From the NCBI RefSeq assembly GCF_000016905.1, contig NC_009616.1, positions 1,488,001 to 1,552,000 on the forward strand: a DNA stretch of 64,000 nt, read 5' to 3'. The DNA comes from Thermosipho melanesiensis BI429. Its GTDB lineage: Bacteria > Thermotogota > Thermotogae > Thermotogales > Fervidobacteriaceae. Every line of letters begins with the position of its first letter. Position 1 is the stretch's first letter. The notes under the pieces were generated by a model. The model was not told the DNA's origin and did no database searches. It saw nothing but the letters and a program-made list of their open reading frames with translations. The translations under genes and the position numbers were made by a program. Shown piece after piece: positions 54,370-62,808 of this stretch.

Positions 54370-55148
54370 GGTTTGTGGTTACAACATCTTACAATCCAAA
54401 TAGAGAACTTGTAGAGAAAGCAAAAAAACTGGCGAAAGAATACGGCGTAAAATATGTTAATAGAAATCATCTTACTAAATATATAAAAAGAAGTCTGATT
54501 GATTTTTATTATGTTATTGATAAAAAGGGTATGCTAAGTATTAAGTGGGAAGATGGAGAGTTCTTTTTTCATCAAGGTATAGCGAAAATTAGAATGGAAA
54601 ATATAAAGCATGGGCAAAAAGATTATCTTATAGAAGCAATTAGTCCAAAAGAAAGTGACATAGTTTATGATGCAACATGTGGATTAGCTTCTGAAGCGCT
54701 TTTAATAGCAAATTATGCGAAAAAGGTTGTGGCAACGGAGGGCTCAAAGCATATATATAGAGTGGTGAAATGGGGACTTTTATATTACATTTCAGGGGAA
54801 AATTGGGTTAATAATGCAAAGAAAAAGATAGAGTTGGTAAATGAAAATTATAAAAGTTATATTAGAAGAGTAGAAGATAATGCTTTTGATATAGTTTATT
54901 GTGACCCTATGTTTGAAAATCCAATTTACGAGAGTAATTCGTTAAATCCTCTAAGATCGTTTGCAATTTATGAGTCCTTGAATACCGAGGATTTAGAAGA
55001 GATGTTGAGAATTTCAAGAAAAAAGGTAGTAATAAAAACATTAAAGAAAGATAGCCTATATGATAAGATAAAGGAGTATTTTGATAAAGAATATTTGGTT
55101 AGGAAAAATGGTGTTGTATATGGAGTAATAAATAAATTGGAGGTGTAG
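54366..55148 (+). CDS. Class I SAM methyltransferase, RsmJ-like
   Basis: 260 residues. N-terminal domain (about 1-85) followed by a Rossmann methyltransferase. Motif I reads Y-D-A-T-C-G-L-A-S-E-A, and the catalytic-type motif is V-Y-C-D-P-M-F, which recalls RsmJ (16S rRNA m2G1516) D-P-M-Y/F and its Gram-positive relatives. Substrate is not proven. ATG overlaps the preceding stop region (ATGA). ftsY starts one base after its stop. Confidence 0.75.
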   Translation: MRFVVTTSYNPNRELVEKAKKLAKEYGVKYVNRNHLTKYIKRSLIDFYYVIDKKGMLSIKWEDGEFFFHQGIAKIRMENIKHGQKDYLIEAISPKESDIVYDATCGLASEALLIANYAKKVVATEGSKHIYRVVKWGLLYYISGENWVNNAKKKIELVNENYKSYIRRVEDNAFDIVYCDPMFENPIYESNSLNPLRSFAIYESLNTEDLEEMLRISRKKVVIKTLKKDSLYDKIKEYFDKEYLVRKNGVVYGVINKLEV

Positions 55149-55149
55149 C

Positions 55150-56037
55150 ATGGGTTTTTTTGAGAAATTTAAAAAAGGCCTTCAAAAAACAAGAGAAACC
55201 TTTTTTGGAAAGATAAAGGAGGTGTTGAGTGGGAAAAAATTAGATGAAGAGGTAAAAGAAGAAATTGAGGAGCTTTTGATATTATCAGATGTTGGAGTTG
55301 AAGCAACAGAGTATATTATTAAGAAAATTGAGGAAAGCAGTGGGGAAGATGCTTATGAAACTTTAAAGAAAGTATTAGTTGAGATGTTAAGTGATAATAC
55401 TGAATTAAATTTATTTGAAAAGCCTACTGTAATTAATATGGTTGGAGTTAATGGTTCGGGGAAGACTACTACTGCTGGAAAGTTGGCATCATATTTTTCA
55501 AAAAATGGGAAATCTGTTGTTTTAGCTGCGTGCGATACTTTTAGAGCAGCCGCAATTGATCAATTAAAGGTTTGGGGTGAGAGGACAAATTCAACTGTAA
55601 TTGCTCACCAAGAAGGAGCAGATTCAGCGGCAGTTGCTTTTGATGCTGTAAATCATGCTATCTCGAAAAATAAAGATATTGTAATTCTTGATACCGCGGG
55701 TAGATTGCATACTAAAAAGAATCTAATGGAAGAATTAAGAAAGATAAATAGGGTGATAAAGAAAAAGTTAGAAAGTGCACCCCATGAAATATTATTGGTG
55801 ATTGATGCTGTTACAGGGCAGAATGGATTACAACAGGCAAAAATATTTAAAGAATTTGTGAATATAACTGGTATTGTGTTGACAAAGTTGGATGGTACTG
55901 CAAAGGGAGGAATTGCAATTGCGATAGTAAAAGAATTGGGAATTCCTATTAAGTTTGTTGGTCTAGGGGAAGGAGTTGATGATTTAAAACCGTTTGACGC
56001 AGAAGATTTTGTTAATGCATTGTTAGAAGGTGAATAA
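55150..56037 (+). CDS. ftsY: Signal recognition particle receptor FtsY
   Basis: 295 residues; the acidic A domain of enterobacterial FtsY is absent, as in many thermophiles. N domain about 1-80, G domain with G-V-N-G-S-G-K-T-T-T (99-108), D-T-F-R-A-A-A, D-T-A-G-R, and T-K-L-D-G-T-A-K-G-G. It docks SRP-ribosome complexes at the membrane. GGAGGTG precedes the ATG. The next gene begins one base after the stop. Confidence 0.96.
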   Translation: MGFFEKFKKGLQKTRETFFGKIKEVLSGKKLDEEVKEEIEELLILSDVGVEATEYIIKKIEESSGEDAYETLKKVLVEMLSDNTELNLFEKPTVINMVGVNGSGKTTTAGKLASYFSKNGKSVVLAACDTFRAAAIDQLKVWGERTNSTVIAHQEGADSAAVAFDAVNHAISKNKDIVILDTAGRLHTKKNLMEELRKINRVIKKKLESAPHEILLVIDAVTGQNGLQQAKIFKEFVNITGIVLTKLDGTAKGGIAIAIVKELGIPIKFVGLGEGVDDLKPFDAEDFVNALLEGE

Positions 56038-56038
56038 T

Positions 56039-56707
56039 ATGGAATCGTTGTGGGATAAGACATATAAATGTCCTATTTGTGGGAATGAGTTTACAAGTAA
56101 AAAGGTGAGAATAGATTCTGTGAAGATATCGGGATACGATGATGATTTGAAACCAAATTATGTAGAGGTGAACCCTTTTTTGTATGAAATAGTCGTGTGT
56201 TCCAACTGTTGCTATGCAGAATATGAACCGAAATTTGAGGAAAATGTTAATATATTGGAAAAAGAAAAGATAGTAGATGCATTGGAAAAGTTGAAGGGGA
56301 AACTTTCAAATGTAAAGAAGCATTTTACAGGTGAAAGAGATATTGATTTAGCTTTAAAGGCTTATGGAATCGTTGTGATATTGTCAACGGTTACTAAAAG
56401 ATATTGTAAGCTTGCAGATGCATATTTGAAAATCGCTTGGTTGTTTAGAGAAAAAGAAGATAAAGAACAGGAAAATATTGCACTTGCTCATGCATTGAGA
56501 AGTTTTGAGGAGTGTTATTTAAAATCTAATCTTCCTGAAGGTAAACCCGAGGAAAAAGTGTTATTTTACCTTGGAGAGTTAAATAGGTATTTTGAAAGAA
56601 GAGCTGAGGCGGTAAAGTGGTTTTCTATTCTTGTAAAAAAGTACGGAAGAAGTTCGTCTTATTATGCAAAGGTGGGAAGAGATAGATGGCAAAGTTTACG
56701 GCAATAA
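56039..56707 (+). CDS. DUF2225 family protein
   Basis: 222 residues from the ATG at 56039 (GAAGGTG upstream). N-terminal C-P-I-C-G and a later C-S-N-C-C-Y-A-E form a probable zinc site. The remainder is helical and TPR-like (about 80-220), as in DUF2225. Function of the family unknown. It overlaps the following lipoprotein gene by 22 bases, which suggests coupled translation. Confidence 0.85.
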   Translation: MESLWDKTYKCPICGNEFTSKKVRIDSVKISGYDDDLKPNYVEVNPFLYEIVVCSNCCYAEYEPKFEENVNILEKEKIVDALEKLKGKLSNVKKHFTGERDIDLALKAYGIVVILSTVTKRYCKLADAYLKIAWLFREKEDKEQENIALAHALRSFEECYLKSNLPEGKPEEKVLFYLGELNRYFERRAEAVKWFSILVKKYGRSSSYYAKVGRDRWQSLRQ

Positions 56708-58266
56708 TTTTGATGTTGCTTTTGTTATTTTCTTGTAATTATGTGACATATGAACAATTCAGTCAATTAGAAAATAGAGTTTATACTTTAGAAAATATTA
56801 TACAAGAGTATGACGATAGGATTAGTGTTTTGGAAAAGGATTACAATAAGGTTTTTAATAATCTTGAAAATAGTTTAAAAGAATTGGAAAATAAATTAAA
56901 AAAGATAGATGTTAAAAAAATAGATTATTTAGATGATTTTACAAAAAAAATCGCAATCCGGATTACTAATATAGAAAATCAATTGAACAAGATAACTGCA
57001 GAGCTTACTTCTTACAATATTAGGGGAATTATTTATAGAATAAACGATGTAGAGGGATTGGTTCAAAAGCTTAATCTAAACGAAGTAAAGAACATTTTAG
57101 ATGAAGCTATAGAGAGATACAATAATGGTTATATAAAGATAATGGAATTGGAAGATAAGGTAAGAGAAATACAGGTTGAAGTACAATCTTTGGGTCAGAC
57201 TTTGGAGGAAGTAGATAGTATTGGTGGTAATGAAGGGAATATTCCTGCACTACAAATTTTAAATAAACTAGAAAAGATAGATTATTTGGAGAATACGGTT
57301 AATGATTTGCTTTTAAAGATTGACAGATTTTCTTCAAGAGAGGGTTTAGAAAAGGAATTATCACTGGTTAAACAGATAAATTCTGAAATAATGTTTTTGA
57401 AGCAAAATTTTAATAGAGAAGATATAATAGATATTTTGAAATTAAGACAAGGGTATATTTTGTATATTGTGAGAAGTGGAGATTCATTGTACAGTATAAG
57501 TAAGAATTATAATTTGGGAAGTAATGGCGTCGAAAGATTAATTTCGTTTAATGCAATAAGTGATCCAAGAAGAATTATGCCTGGACAAGTGTTAAAAATT
57601 CCTGTAGATAATTTCAAGAATTTTTTGAATTTACCTATAGAAATAAATCCTGAGAATGTTTTAGGATATTTTGGTGAGACAAAAAAAGGCGTTACAAATT
57701 TAGGAATAGATATTGATGCACCTGGTAAAAAAGTTTATCCAATTTTAGTTGGTCGTGTAACAATAAAAGGCGATAATGTTTTATATGTTGATCATGGAAA
57801 TGGAATTCTTGGTATATATAAAGGGATTGAAACTAATTACAAAGAAAACGATTGGGTAGATATAAATAAACCATTGGGAAAGATTAAAAAGATTTTTCAT
57901 TTTGAATTATGGGTGGATGGGGAACCGAAGGATCCGTTAAAACTTCTTTTTGAATATAAAGAGAAGTTTAAAGTAACATTTTATACTCCTTGGGATGATG
58001 GAAAGATACCATATTATCCGACGTTTAGATTAACTCGTTCGGGAACAATTGCAAGAGAATGGGTAACTGCTGCTGTTGATCCGGGGATAATACCACTTGG
58101 TAGTTATATATACATTCCTCAATTTAAAAAGATTTTTGTGGCAGAAGATACTGGAAGTTTAATAAGGGGTAAACGAATAGATATTTATATAGAAGATGTC
58201 AATATAGCACGTCATTATAGTGTCAAAGACTTGGATGTATTTATATTAAAAAATGGAGGTATATAA
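56686..58266 (+). CDS. Lipoprotein with coiled coil, LysM, degenerate LytM (M23) and 3D domains
   Basis: 526 residues. Signal peptide with lipobox L-F-S-C (C17), long coiled coil (about 25-245), LysM (about 259-305: Y-I-V-R-S-G-D-S-L-Y-S-I-S), an M23/LytM-like domain (about 320-415) and a 3D domain (about 428-524: A-V-D-P-G-I-I-P-L-G ... D-T-G-S-L-I-R-G-K-R-I-D). The M23 part has lost its metal ligands: the first histidine motif reads N-L-G-I-D-I-D and the H-x-H site reads I-F-H-F-E. Degenerate LytM proteins such as EnvC and NlpD activate amidases, and 3D domains occur in lytic transglycosylase-like wall enzymes. A role in peptidoglycan remodelling is inferred. Overlaps the DUF2225 gene by 22 bases. 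Confidence 0.88.
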   Translation: MAKFTAIILMLLLLFSCNYVTYEQFSQLENRVYTLENIIQEYDDRISVLEKDYNKVFNNLENSLKELENKLKKIDVKKIDYLDDFTKKIAIRITNIENQLNKITAELTSYNIRGIIYRINDVEGLVQKLNLNEVKNILDEAIERYNNGYIKIMELEDKVREIQVEVQSLGQTLEEVDSIGGNEGNIPALQILNKLEKIDYLENTVNDLLLKIDRFSSREGLEKELSLVKQINSEIMFLKQNFNREDIIDILKLRQGYILYIVRSGDSLYSISKNYNLGSNGVERLISFNAISDPRRIMPGQVLKIPVDNFKNFLNLPIEINPENVLGYFGETKKGVTNLGIDIDAPGKKVYPILVGRVTIKGDNVLYVDHGNGILGIYKGIETNYKENDWVDINKPLGKIKKIFHFELWVDGEPKDPLKLLFEYKEKFKVTFYTPWDDGKIPYYPTFRLTRSGTIAREWVTAAVDPGIIPLGSYIYIPQFKKIFVAEDTGSLIRGKRIDIYIEDVNIARHYSVKDLDVFILKNGGI

Positions 58267-58268
58267 AT

Positions 58269-58715
58269 ATGGCCGTAACAATGAAAAGTGAGTATGCATT
58301 GAGACTACTACTTCTTTTATCTTTAGATGAAAAACTGGTAAGTACGAGAGAGTTAATATCAAAGTGTAAGGCTGATATACCTTATGAATTTGCTCAAAAG
58401 ATTTTGTCAAGGCTTGTTTCATCTGGAATTTTATCCTCATCTAGGGGAAAATTTGGAGGGTATAAATTAACAAAAAAGCCGTCAGAGATCACAATTTATG
58501 ATATAGTTAGTGCTGTTGATGATATTTCAACTGTAATTACATGTTTTGTTGAGCCTGGTAAAATGAAGTTAGAACCTGAAATTTGCACAGTAAATGAAAT
58601 TTGGCAGATTGTCATGGAAAAGTTTTCAAAATCATTAATGTCTGTTACGTTGGAAGATTTAAAGAAGTCATATTTGAAAAAATGTGAGGAGTTTGGAAGG
58701 AGGAATAAATTATAA
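58269..58715 (+). CDS. Rrf2 family transcriptional regulator
   Basis: 148 residues. Winged helix of the Rrf2/IscR family (M-K-S-E-Y-A-L-R-L-L-L-L-L, then I-P-Y-E-F-A-Q-K-I-L-S-R-L, and S-S-R-G-K-F-G-G-Y-K-L). Cysteines in V-I-T-C-F-V-E-P-G and E-I-C-T-V-N-E could hold an Fe-S cluster or sense thiols, but the third usual cysteine is not in the same place. GGAGG precedes the ATG. It overlaps mnmA by a few bases; in Firmicutes Rrf2, iscS and mnmA are often adjacent, and iscS is missing here. Confidence 0.9.
   Translation: MAVTMKSEYALRLLLLLSLDEKLVSTRELISKCKADIPYEFAQKILSRLVSSGILSSSRGKFGGYKLTKKPSEITIYDIVSAVDDISTVITCFVEPGKMKLEPEICTVNEIWQIVMEKFSKSLMSVTLEDLKKSYLKKCEEFGRRNKL
58697..58703 (+). promoter_or_regulatory. 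Ribosome binding site that points to an ATA start for mnmA
   Basis: AAGGAGG, followed after 8 bases by ATA (58712-58714) and after 5 by ATT (58709-58711), both in the mnmA frame, which is closed by TAA at 58706-58708. No ATG, GTG or TTG precedes the P-loop-coding sequence. Confidence 0.7.
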
Positions 58716-59788
58716 AGGTAGGAGTAGCGTTAAGTGGAGGAGTAGATAGTGCTGTTGCTCTTTATCTTTTGAAAAAAAAGGGATATGCTGTAACAGCATA
58801 TCATTTAAAAACGGTTCCAGATTCGTTATATTTAACTAAACAGATCAAACACAAGGTTTGTTGTAGTCCATCGGACACATTTGATGCCAAAAAAGTTGCA
58901 CAAAAGTTTGGGGTAGAACTAAAAATAATACATGTGGAGAATGTTTTTAGGGAAACTATAATTAAGTATTTTATTAATGAGTATAAAAGAGGAAGAACTC
59001 CAAACCCTTGTTTTTTTTGTAATGATTGGATAAAGTTTGGAGTTTTGCTTGAGAGAATAATCCAAGATGGAAACGATTATGTGGCCTCTGGTCATTACGC
59101 GCTTTTAAGGGATGGAAAATTGTATAAAGCAAAAAATAAAGAGAAAGATCAATCGTATTTTTTGGCATCTATAAAAAGGGAAAAATTAGGTTACTTAGTT
59201 TTTCCGAATGGAGAATATAACAAAGATGAAATTAGAAATATTGCAAAAGATTTGAATATTCACATACATTCAAAGGAAGATTCTCAAGATTTATGTTTTA
59301 TTCCCGATAATAATATTTATGGATTTTTAAAGGAAAATGGAGTAGGGTTCAAGGAAGGGTTAATAATTGATACTAAAGGAAACATTTTGGGAACACATAA
59401 AGGATTGTCAAATTATACTATCGGTCAAAGGAAAATAGGTATAGCTGTAAGGGAACGTATGTATGTGTTAAGAAAAGATTTTGAAAAGAATTTACTTGTT
59501 GTTGGGAAAAAAGGAGAGGTGTTTAACAATAAGTTTACAGTATCGAAACTGAATTTTTTGCAAGATGTATATAAAAAGATAGAAGGATATGTTAAAGTAA
59601 GAAAAAAATTCAAAGAAGTAAAATGTAGGGTATATGTAGATAATGATAATTTGTATGTGGAAACAAGAGAGCCTATTTTTGCTATTACTCCAGGGCAAAT
59701 AGCGGTTATTTATGATGAAGATGGAGCAGTAATTGTATCAGGGGTTATAGAAAAGGAGGGATGGAATGGATTTGAAAGTTTTAATTGA
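58712..59788 (+). CDS. mnmA: tRNA 2-thiouridylase MnmA, apparent ATA (or ATT) start
   Basis: About 358 residues if started at ATA 58712, normal for MnmA. The ATP-pyrophosphatase loop S-G-G-V-D-S lies at residues 8-13, upstream of the first conventional start (TTG 58769), so that start would give a dead enzyme. Catalytic cysteines C100 (N-P-C-F-F-C) and C195 (Q-D-L-C-F-I-P). The C-terminal beta barrel is present. It adds sulfur at C2 of the wobble uridine of Lys, Glu and Gln tRNAs. It follows the Rrf2 regulator gene and overlaps hpt by 23 bases. Confidence 0.94.
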   Translation: MKVGVALSGGVDSAVALYLLKKKGYAVTAYHLKTVPDSLYLTKQIKHKVCCSPSDTFDAKKVAQKFGVELKIIHVENVFRETIIKYFINEYKRGRTPNPCFFCNDWIKFGVLLERIIQDGNDYVASGHYALLRDGKLYKAKNKEKDQSYFLASIKREKLGYLVFPNGEYNKDEIRNIAKDLNIHIHSKEDSQDLCFIPDNNIYGFLKENGVGFKEGLIIDTKGNILGTHKGLSNYTIGQRKIGIAVRERMYVLRKDFEKNLLVVGKKGEVFNNKFTVSKLNFLQDVYKKIEGYVKVRKKFKEVKCRVYVDNDNLYVETREPIFAITPGQIAVIYDEDGAVIVSGVIEKEGWNGFESFN

Positions 59789-60278
59789 TAAGGAAAAATT
59801 GGCAAGACGTATTAAAGAGATGGGAAGGGAAATAACGGAATATTATAAGGGAAAAACGGAGACAATCCATACGGTATGCGTTTTAAAAGGAGCAATTCAT
59901 TTCTTTTCTGACCTTGTTGAGAATATTGATTTAAATGTTGAATATTCCTTTATCCACGTTTCTAGTTACAGTGGAATGGAGTCTACAGGAAGGATAAGGG
60001 TAAAAAGTTGGATTGATGAACCAATAGAAGGGAAACATGTCTTGGTTGTTGAGGATATTTTAGATACTGGTCAAACTTTGTCATATATTTTAGGATATTT
60101 AAAGAGATATAATCCTAAAGATTTGAAAGTTGCAACTTTATTAAAAAAGTCTTCAAAAAAACCGTTAGTTGGAGCAGATTTTATTGGTTTTGATATTGAA
60201 GACAAATTTGTAGTTGGATATGGTTTGGATTTTGATGAAAAATTTAGAAATATTCCATACATAGGTTACATGGAATGA
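59766..60278 (+). CDS. hpt: Hypoxanthine phosphoribosyltransferase
   Basis: 170 residues. PRPP-binding motif V-V-E-D-I-L-D-T-G-Q-T-L (94-105), flexible-loop region S-S-Y-S-G-M, and the C-terminal purine site V-G-Y-G-L-D-F-D. It salvages hypoxanthine and guanine to IMP and GMP, complementing the purine nucleoside phosphorylase at 26294. GGAGGGATGGA precedes the ATG. It overlaps mnmA by 23 bases and the LCP gene by 4. Confidence 0.95.
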   Translation: MDLKVLIDKEKLARRIKEMGREITEYYKGKTETIHTVCVLKGAIHFFSDLVENIDLNVEYSFIHVSSYSGMESTGRIRVKSWIDEPIEGKHVLVVEDILDTGQTLSYILGYLKRYNPKDLKVATLLKKSSKKPLVGADFIGFDIEDKFVVGYGLDFDEKFRNIPYIGYME

Positions 60279-61438
60279 AGAAAGCTATTTTTTTATTAAT
60301 AGGTGTTATAGTAGTTTTATTTTCATTGAGTGTAGTTTTTATCCCCTGGATGCGCTTAATTTTATATGTAATATACTCTCCTCTTAATGAGGAGACTAAT
60401 TTTTTGGTGTTAGGTTTGGATAAGGATATTCAAGGGACGAGAAGAACAGATGTAATTATGTTTGTAAGTGTAAATTCCAAAAGTAAAGAGATAAGAATAA
60501 CAAGTGTTCCAAGAGATTTGATTATCAATGGTAAAAAAATTAATTCATATTATCAAAGAAATGGTTTAGAAAATCTTATAGGGCTAATTGAAGGATTTTT
60601 TGGGAAAAAAGTGGATAGATACGTAATAGTTGATTACGATGTGATAAAAATCATAGGTGATGAGATTGGTCCTATTGAGGTATATGTAAATCAGCCAATG
60701 AAATATACAGATTATTCACAAAATCTGGTAATTAATTTTGAGCCAGGTTTACATAAATTGTATGGAGAAGAGTTACTTGCTTTTATGCGTTTCAGAAAGG
60801 ATTATAACGGTGATTTGGGAAGAATAGAGAGACAAAAATATATTATTGAGCAACTTTTAAAAACTGCGTTGAAAAAAGATATTTTTACATTATCAAGGAC
60901 TTTTAAAAAGGTGTTTGATTTAACGGAAACTAATGTGAAAACTTCTGAATTGGTATTTTTAGCTGTAAATTTTAGGGATAGATTTAATTTAAAGGGTATA
61001 TCTTTTCCTGTTGAATACGATGTAGATGGTAACATATATCCTGGAGATATGAAACAGTTAAAGGAAAAATATTCCCAAAATGTTCAAGATAAGGAAAATG
61101 AATATGTTTTTTATATAGTCAACAATACAGAATATCAAACAAGGATATATAATGTAAATTTATATTACATGTGGAAAGCTGCAGGAGTTATTCCAGAAGC
61201 TATATTTTTCTTGGATAAGAAAATTTGGAATTATCCTAATGATTTAGTGTATATTTTAAATGAAAAAGTTAGTATTGAAAGTGTAAAGAAGATTGTAAAA
61301 ACAGTGCATCCAAAGAGGAATTTTGTTATTAAATATGCTAAAGATGATTTAGAAGGGTATTATAAATTAATTGATTTACTTACAAGCAGTAGAAATTACA
61401 TAGATTTTCCCGTTGATTTTATTGTAATTCTTCATTGA
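60275..61438 (+). CDS. LytR-CpsA-Psr (LCP) family protein
   Basis: 387 residues. One N-terminal membrane helix (about 5-25). LCP domain (about 40-200) with G-L-D, R-R-T-D-V-I-M-F, S-V-P-R-D-L, and the R-x2-R/K-D-Y motif F-M-R-F-R-K-D-Y-N-G-D-L-G-R-I-E-R-Q. A C-terminal domain (about 270-387) resembles LytR_C. LCP enzymes transfer glycopolymers from lipid carriers to peptidoglycan. Last plus-strand gene of the long run; its final 20 bases overlap nfi on the other strand. Confidence 0.9.
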   Translation: MKKAIFLLIGVIVVLFSLSVVFIPWMRLILYVIYSPLNEETNFLVLGLDKDIQGTRRTDVIMFVSVNSKSKEIRITSVPRDLIINGKKINSYYQRNGLENLIGLIEGFFGKKVDRYVIVDYDVIKIIGDEIGPIEVYVNQPMKYTDYSQNLVINFEPGLHKLYGEELLAFMRFRKDYNGDLGRIERQKYIIEQLLKTALKKDIFTLSRTFKKVFDLTETNVKTSELVFLAVNFRDRFNLKGISFPVEYDVDGNIYPGDMKQLKEKYSQNVQDKENEYVFYIVNNTEYQTRIYNVNLYYMWKAAGVIPEAIFFLDKKIWNYPNDLVYILNEKVSIESVKKIVKTVHPKRNFVIKYAKDDLEGYYKLIDLLTSSRNYIDFPVDFIVILH

Positions 61439-62099
61439 ATTGTTTCTTTAAGAGCTGAGAGTATTTATGGGCTAGTCTTGTTGGTTCAGGCAATTTGTAC
61501 TTTGTAATGAATTGTTTTGTTAATTCTAGTGATTCATCTAAGGTTATAAGATTTCCAGGAGAGATAAAAATAGGTTTTACATTTTCTCTACTTCTTAATA
61601 CAATACCAATTTTTTGGTTTTTATAAGTGATATATGTAAACGAAAATTTTTTATTTTCCGGTTCTACGTAATTTCCAAAGAGAATTTTTTTGGCGATGCC
61701 TATTGTGGGTTGTTCTATCCAAAGCCCCATGTGAGAAGCAATTCCCATGCTTCTAGGATGTGATATTCCATGTCCATCAAAAAACACTACATCTACATTG
61801 TGGTTAACCTTTTTCCATGCCTTTAAAAATATGGGGCCTTCTCTAAATGCTAACAATCCTGGAATGTAAGGAAACGTTATCTTTTCAATGTGATGATAAA
61901 CTTTTATTAATTCCATATTCTTATCTAAAATTACAATCACTGCAAGACCATAATCTTTTACAAATGAAAGATCTACACCTGCAACCAAATTTATTTCTTT
62001 GCTGAGTGGTTTAAATGTTAATTTTTTACTTAACAATTTTTGGAGTTCTATAGCTTTTTCAGGTATTAATTTCCAAGAATGAAGTTTTTTATATTCCAT
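61419..62099 (-). CDS. nfi: Endonuclease V
   Basis: 226 residues from the ATG at 62099 (GACGGTG upstream). Metal-binding aspartate in A-G-V-D-L-S-F, Y-I-P-G-L-L-A-F-R-E (conserved Glu), and F-F-D-G-H-G-I-S-H-P-R-S-M-G-I-A-S-H. It nicks DNA one base 3' of deaminated adenine (inosine). It lies one base downstream of the exported-protein gene on the minus strand. Confidence 0.94.
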   Translation of the reverse strand: MEYKKLHSWKLIPEKAIELQKLLSKKLTFKPLSKEINLVAGVDLSFVKDYGLAVIVILDKNMELIKVYHHIEKITFPYIPGLLAFREGPIFLKAWKKVNHNVDVVFFDGHGISHPRSMGIASHMGLWIEQPTIGIAKKILFGNYVEPENKKFSFTYITYKNQKIGIVLRSRENVKPIFISPGNLITLDESLELTKQFITKYKLPEPTRLAHKYSQLLKKQFNEELQ

Positions 62100-62100
62100 T

Positions 62101-62808
62101 TTAATCACCGTCTATGTATATTAATTTTGAAATTTCAAGCCAGATTACTTTCTTTTTTTTAACTGAATATATAAAGTGTGCAAAACCAATTTTATCTGCA
62201 TGGAAGGCTCCTGAGATAGAAATATAACCTTCTAGTTCATAGGTTTTATCATTTTGAAAGTCAATTGTTTTTAGATTTGATATTCCACCAATAAATAATC
62301 TTTTGTCTTTTCCTATAAATTGTCCGTATTTATTGTAGATCTTGTTTTGTATATAAAATTCTTTTTTATCTGAGAGGTCAATATATGTATAGAATTCCTT
62401 GTATTTTATAATTGCTTTAAAACCATCCATAAAGAAACCAGATAAATTTACAAGTTCTTCGTTGTTTAAAATGATACCTTTTGTTAATGAATAAATAAAG
62501 TATTCATTAAAATTTCCGCTGCCTCCACTATCTGCTTTTATGAATATGTCTAAAGTTTTATCACCGTCAAAATCCAGAACAAATAGTTCTGGATTATATC
62601 CTCCAAAGCCTAACTTAATTTTTTTAATTAATTCAGTTGTCTTTAAAGAAATAAAAAGATCATCCCAATATATAGAGCTAATGGGTGTGCCTTCTAGGAT
62701 TATTGTTTCAGGCTTATTGTCGTTGTTTATATCTATACTTGTTGTTTGTATTATTTCTGTTAAAGAGAGAATTGGTAAAAGAATAAATAATATTATTATA
62801 TTTTTCAT
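62101..62808 (-). CDS. Exported protein with FG-GAP/VCBS-like repeats
   Basis: 235 residues. Signal peptide about 1-17. Two calcium-loop-like motifs: D-I-N-N-D-N-K-P-E-T (about 26-35) and D-F-D-G-D-K-T-L-D-I (about 78-87), as in VCBS or FG-GAP repeats. The remainder is beta-rich. No further family recognised. GGAGGTGG precedes the ATG, which overlaps the last codons of the broken DUF72 gene (ATGA), so they belonged to one operon. Confidence 0.7.
   Translation of the reverse strand: MKNIIILFILLPILSLTEIIQTTSIDINNDNKPETIILEGTPISSIYWDDLFISLKTTELIKKIKLGFGGYNPELFVLDFDGDKTLDIFIKADSGGSGNFNEYFIYSLTKGIILNNEELVNLSGFFMDGFKAIIKYKEFYTYIDLSDKKEFYIQNKIYNKYGQFIGKDKRLFIGGISNLKTIDFQNDKTYELEGYISISGAFHADKIGFAHFIYSVKKKKVIWLEISKLIYIDGD

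Noticed and set aside
58769-59788. MnmA starting at the TTG at 58769
   Set aside because: It would remove the ATP-binding loop; the reading frame clearly starts upstream.
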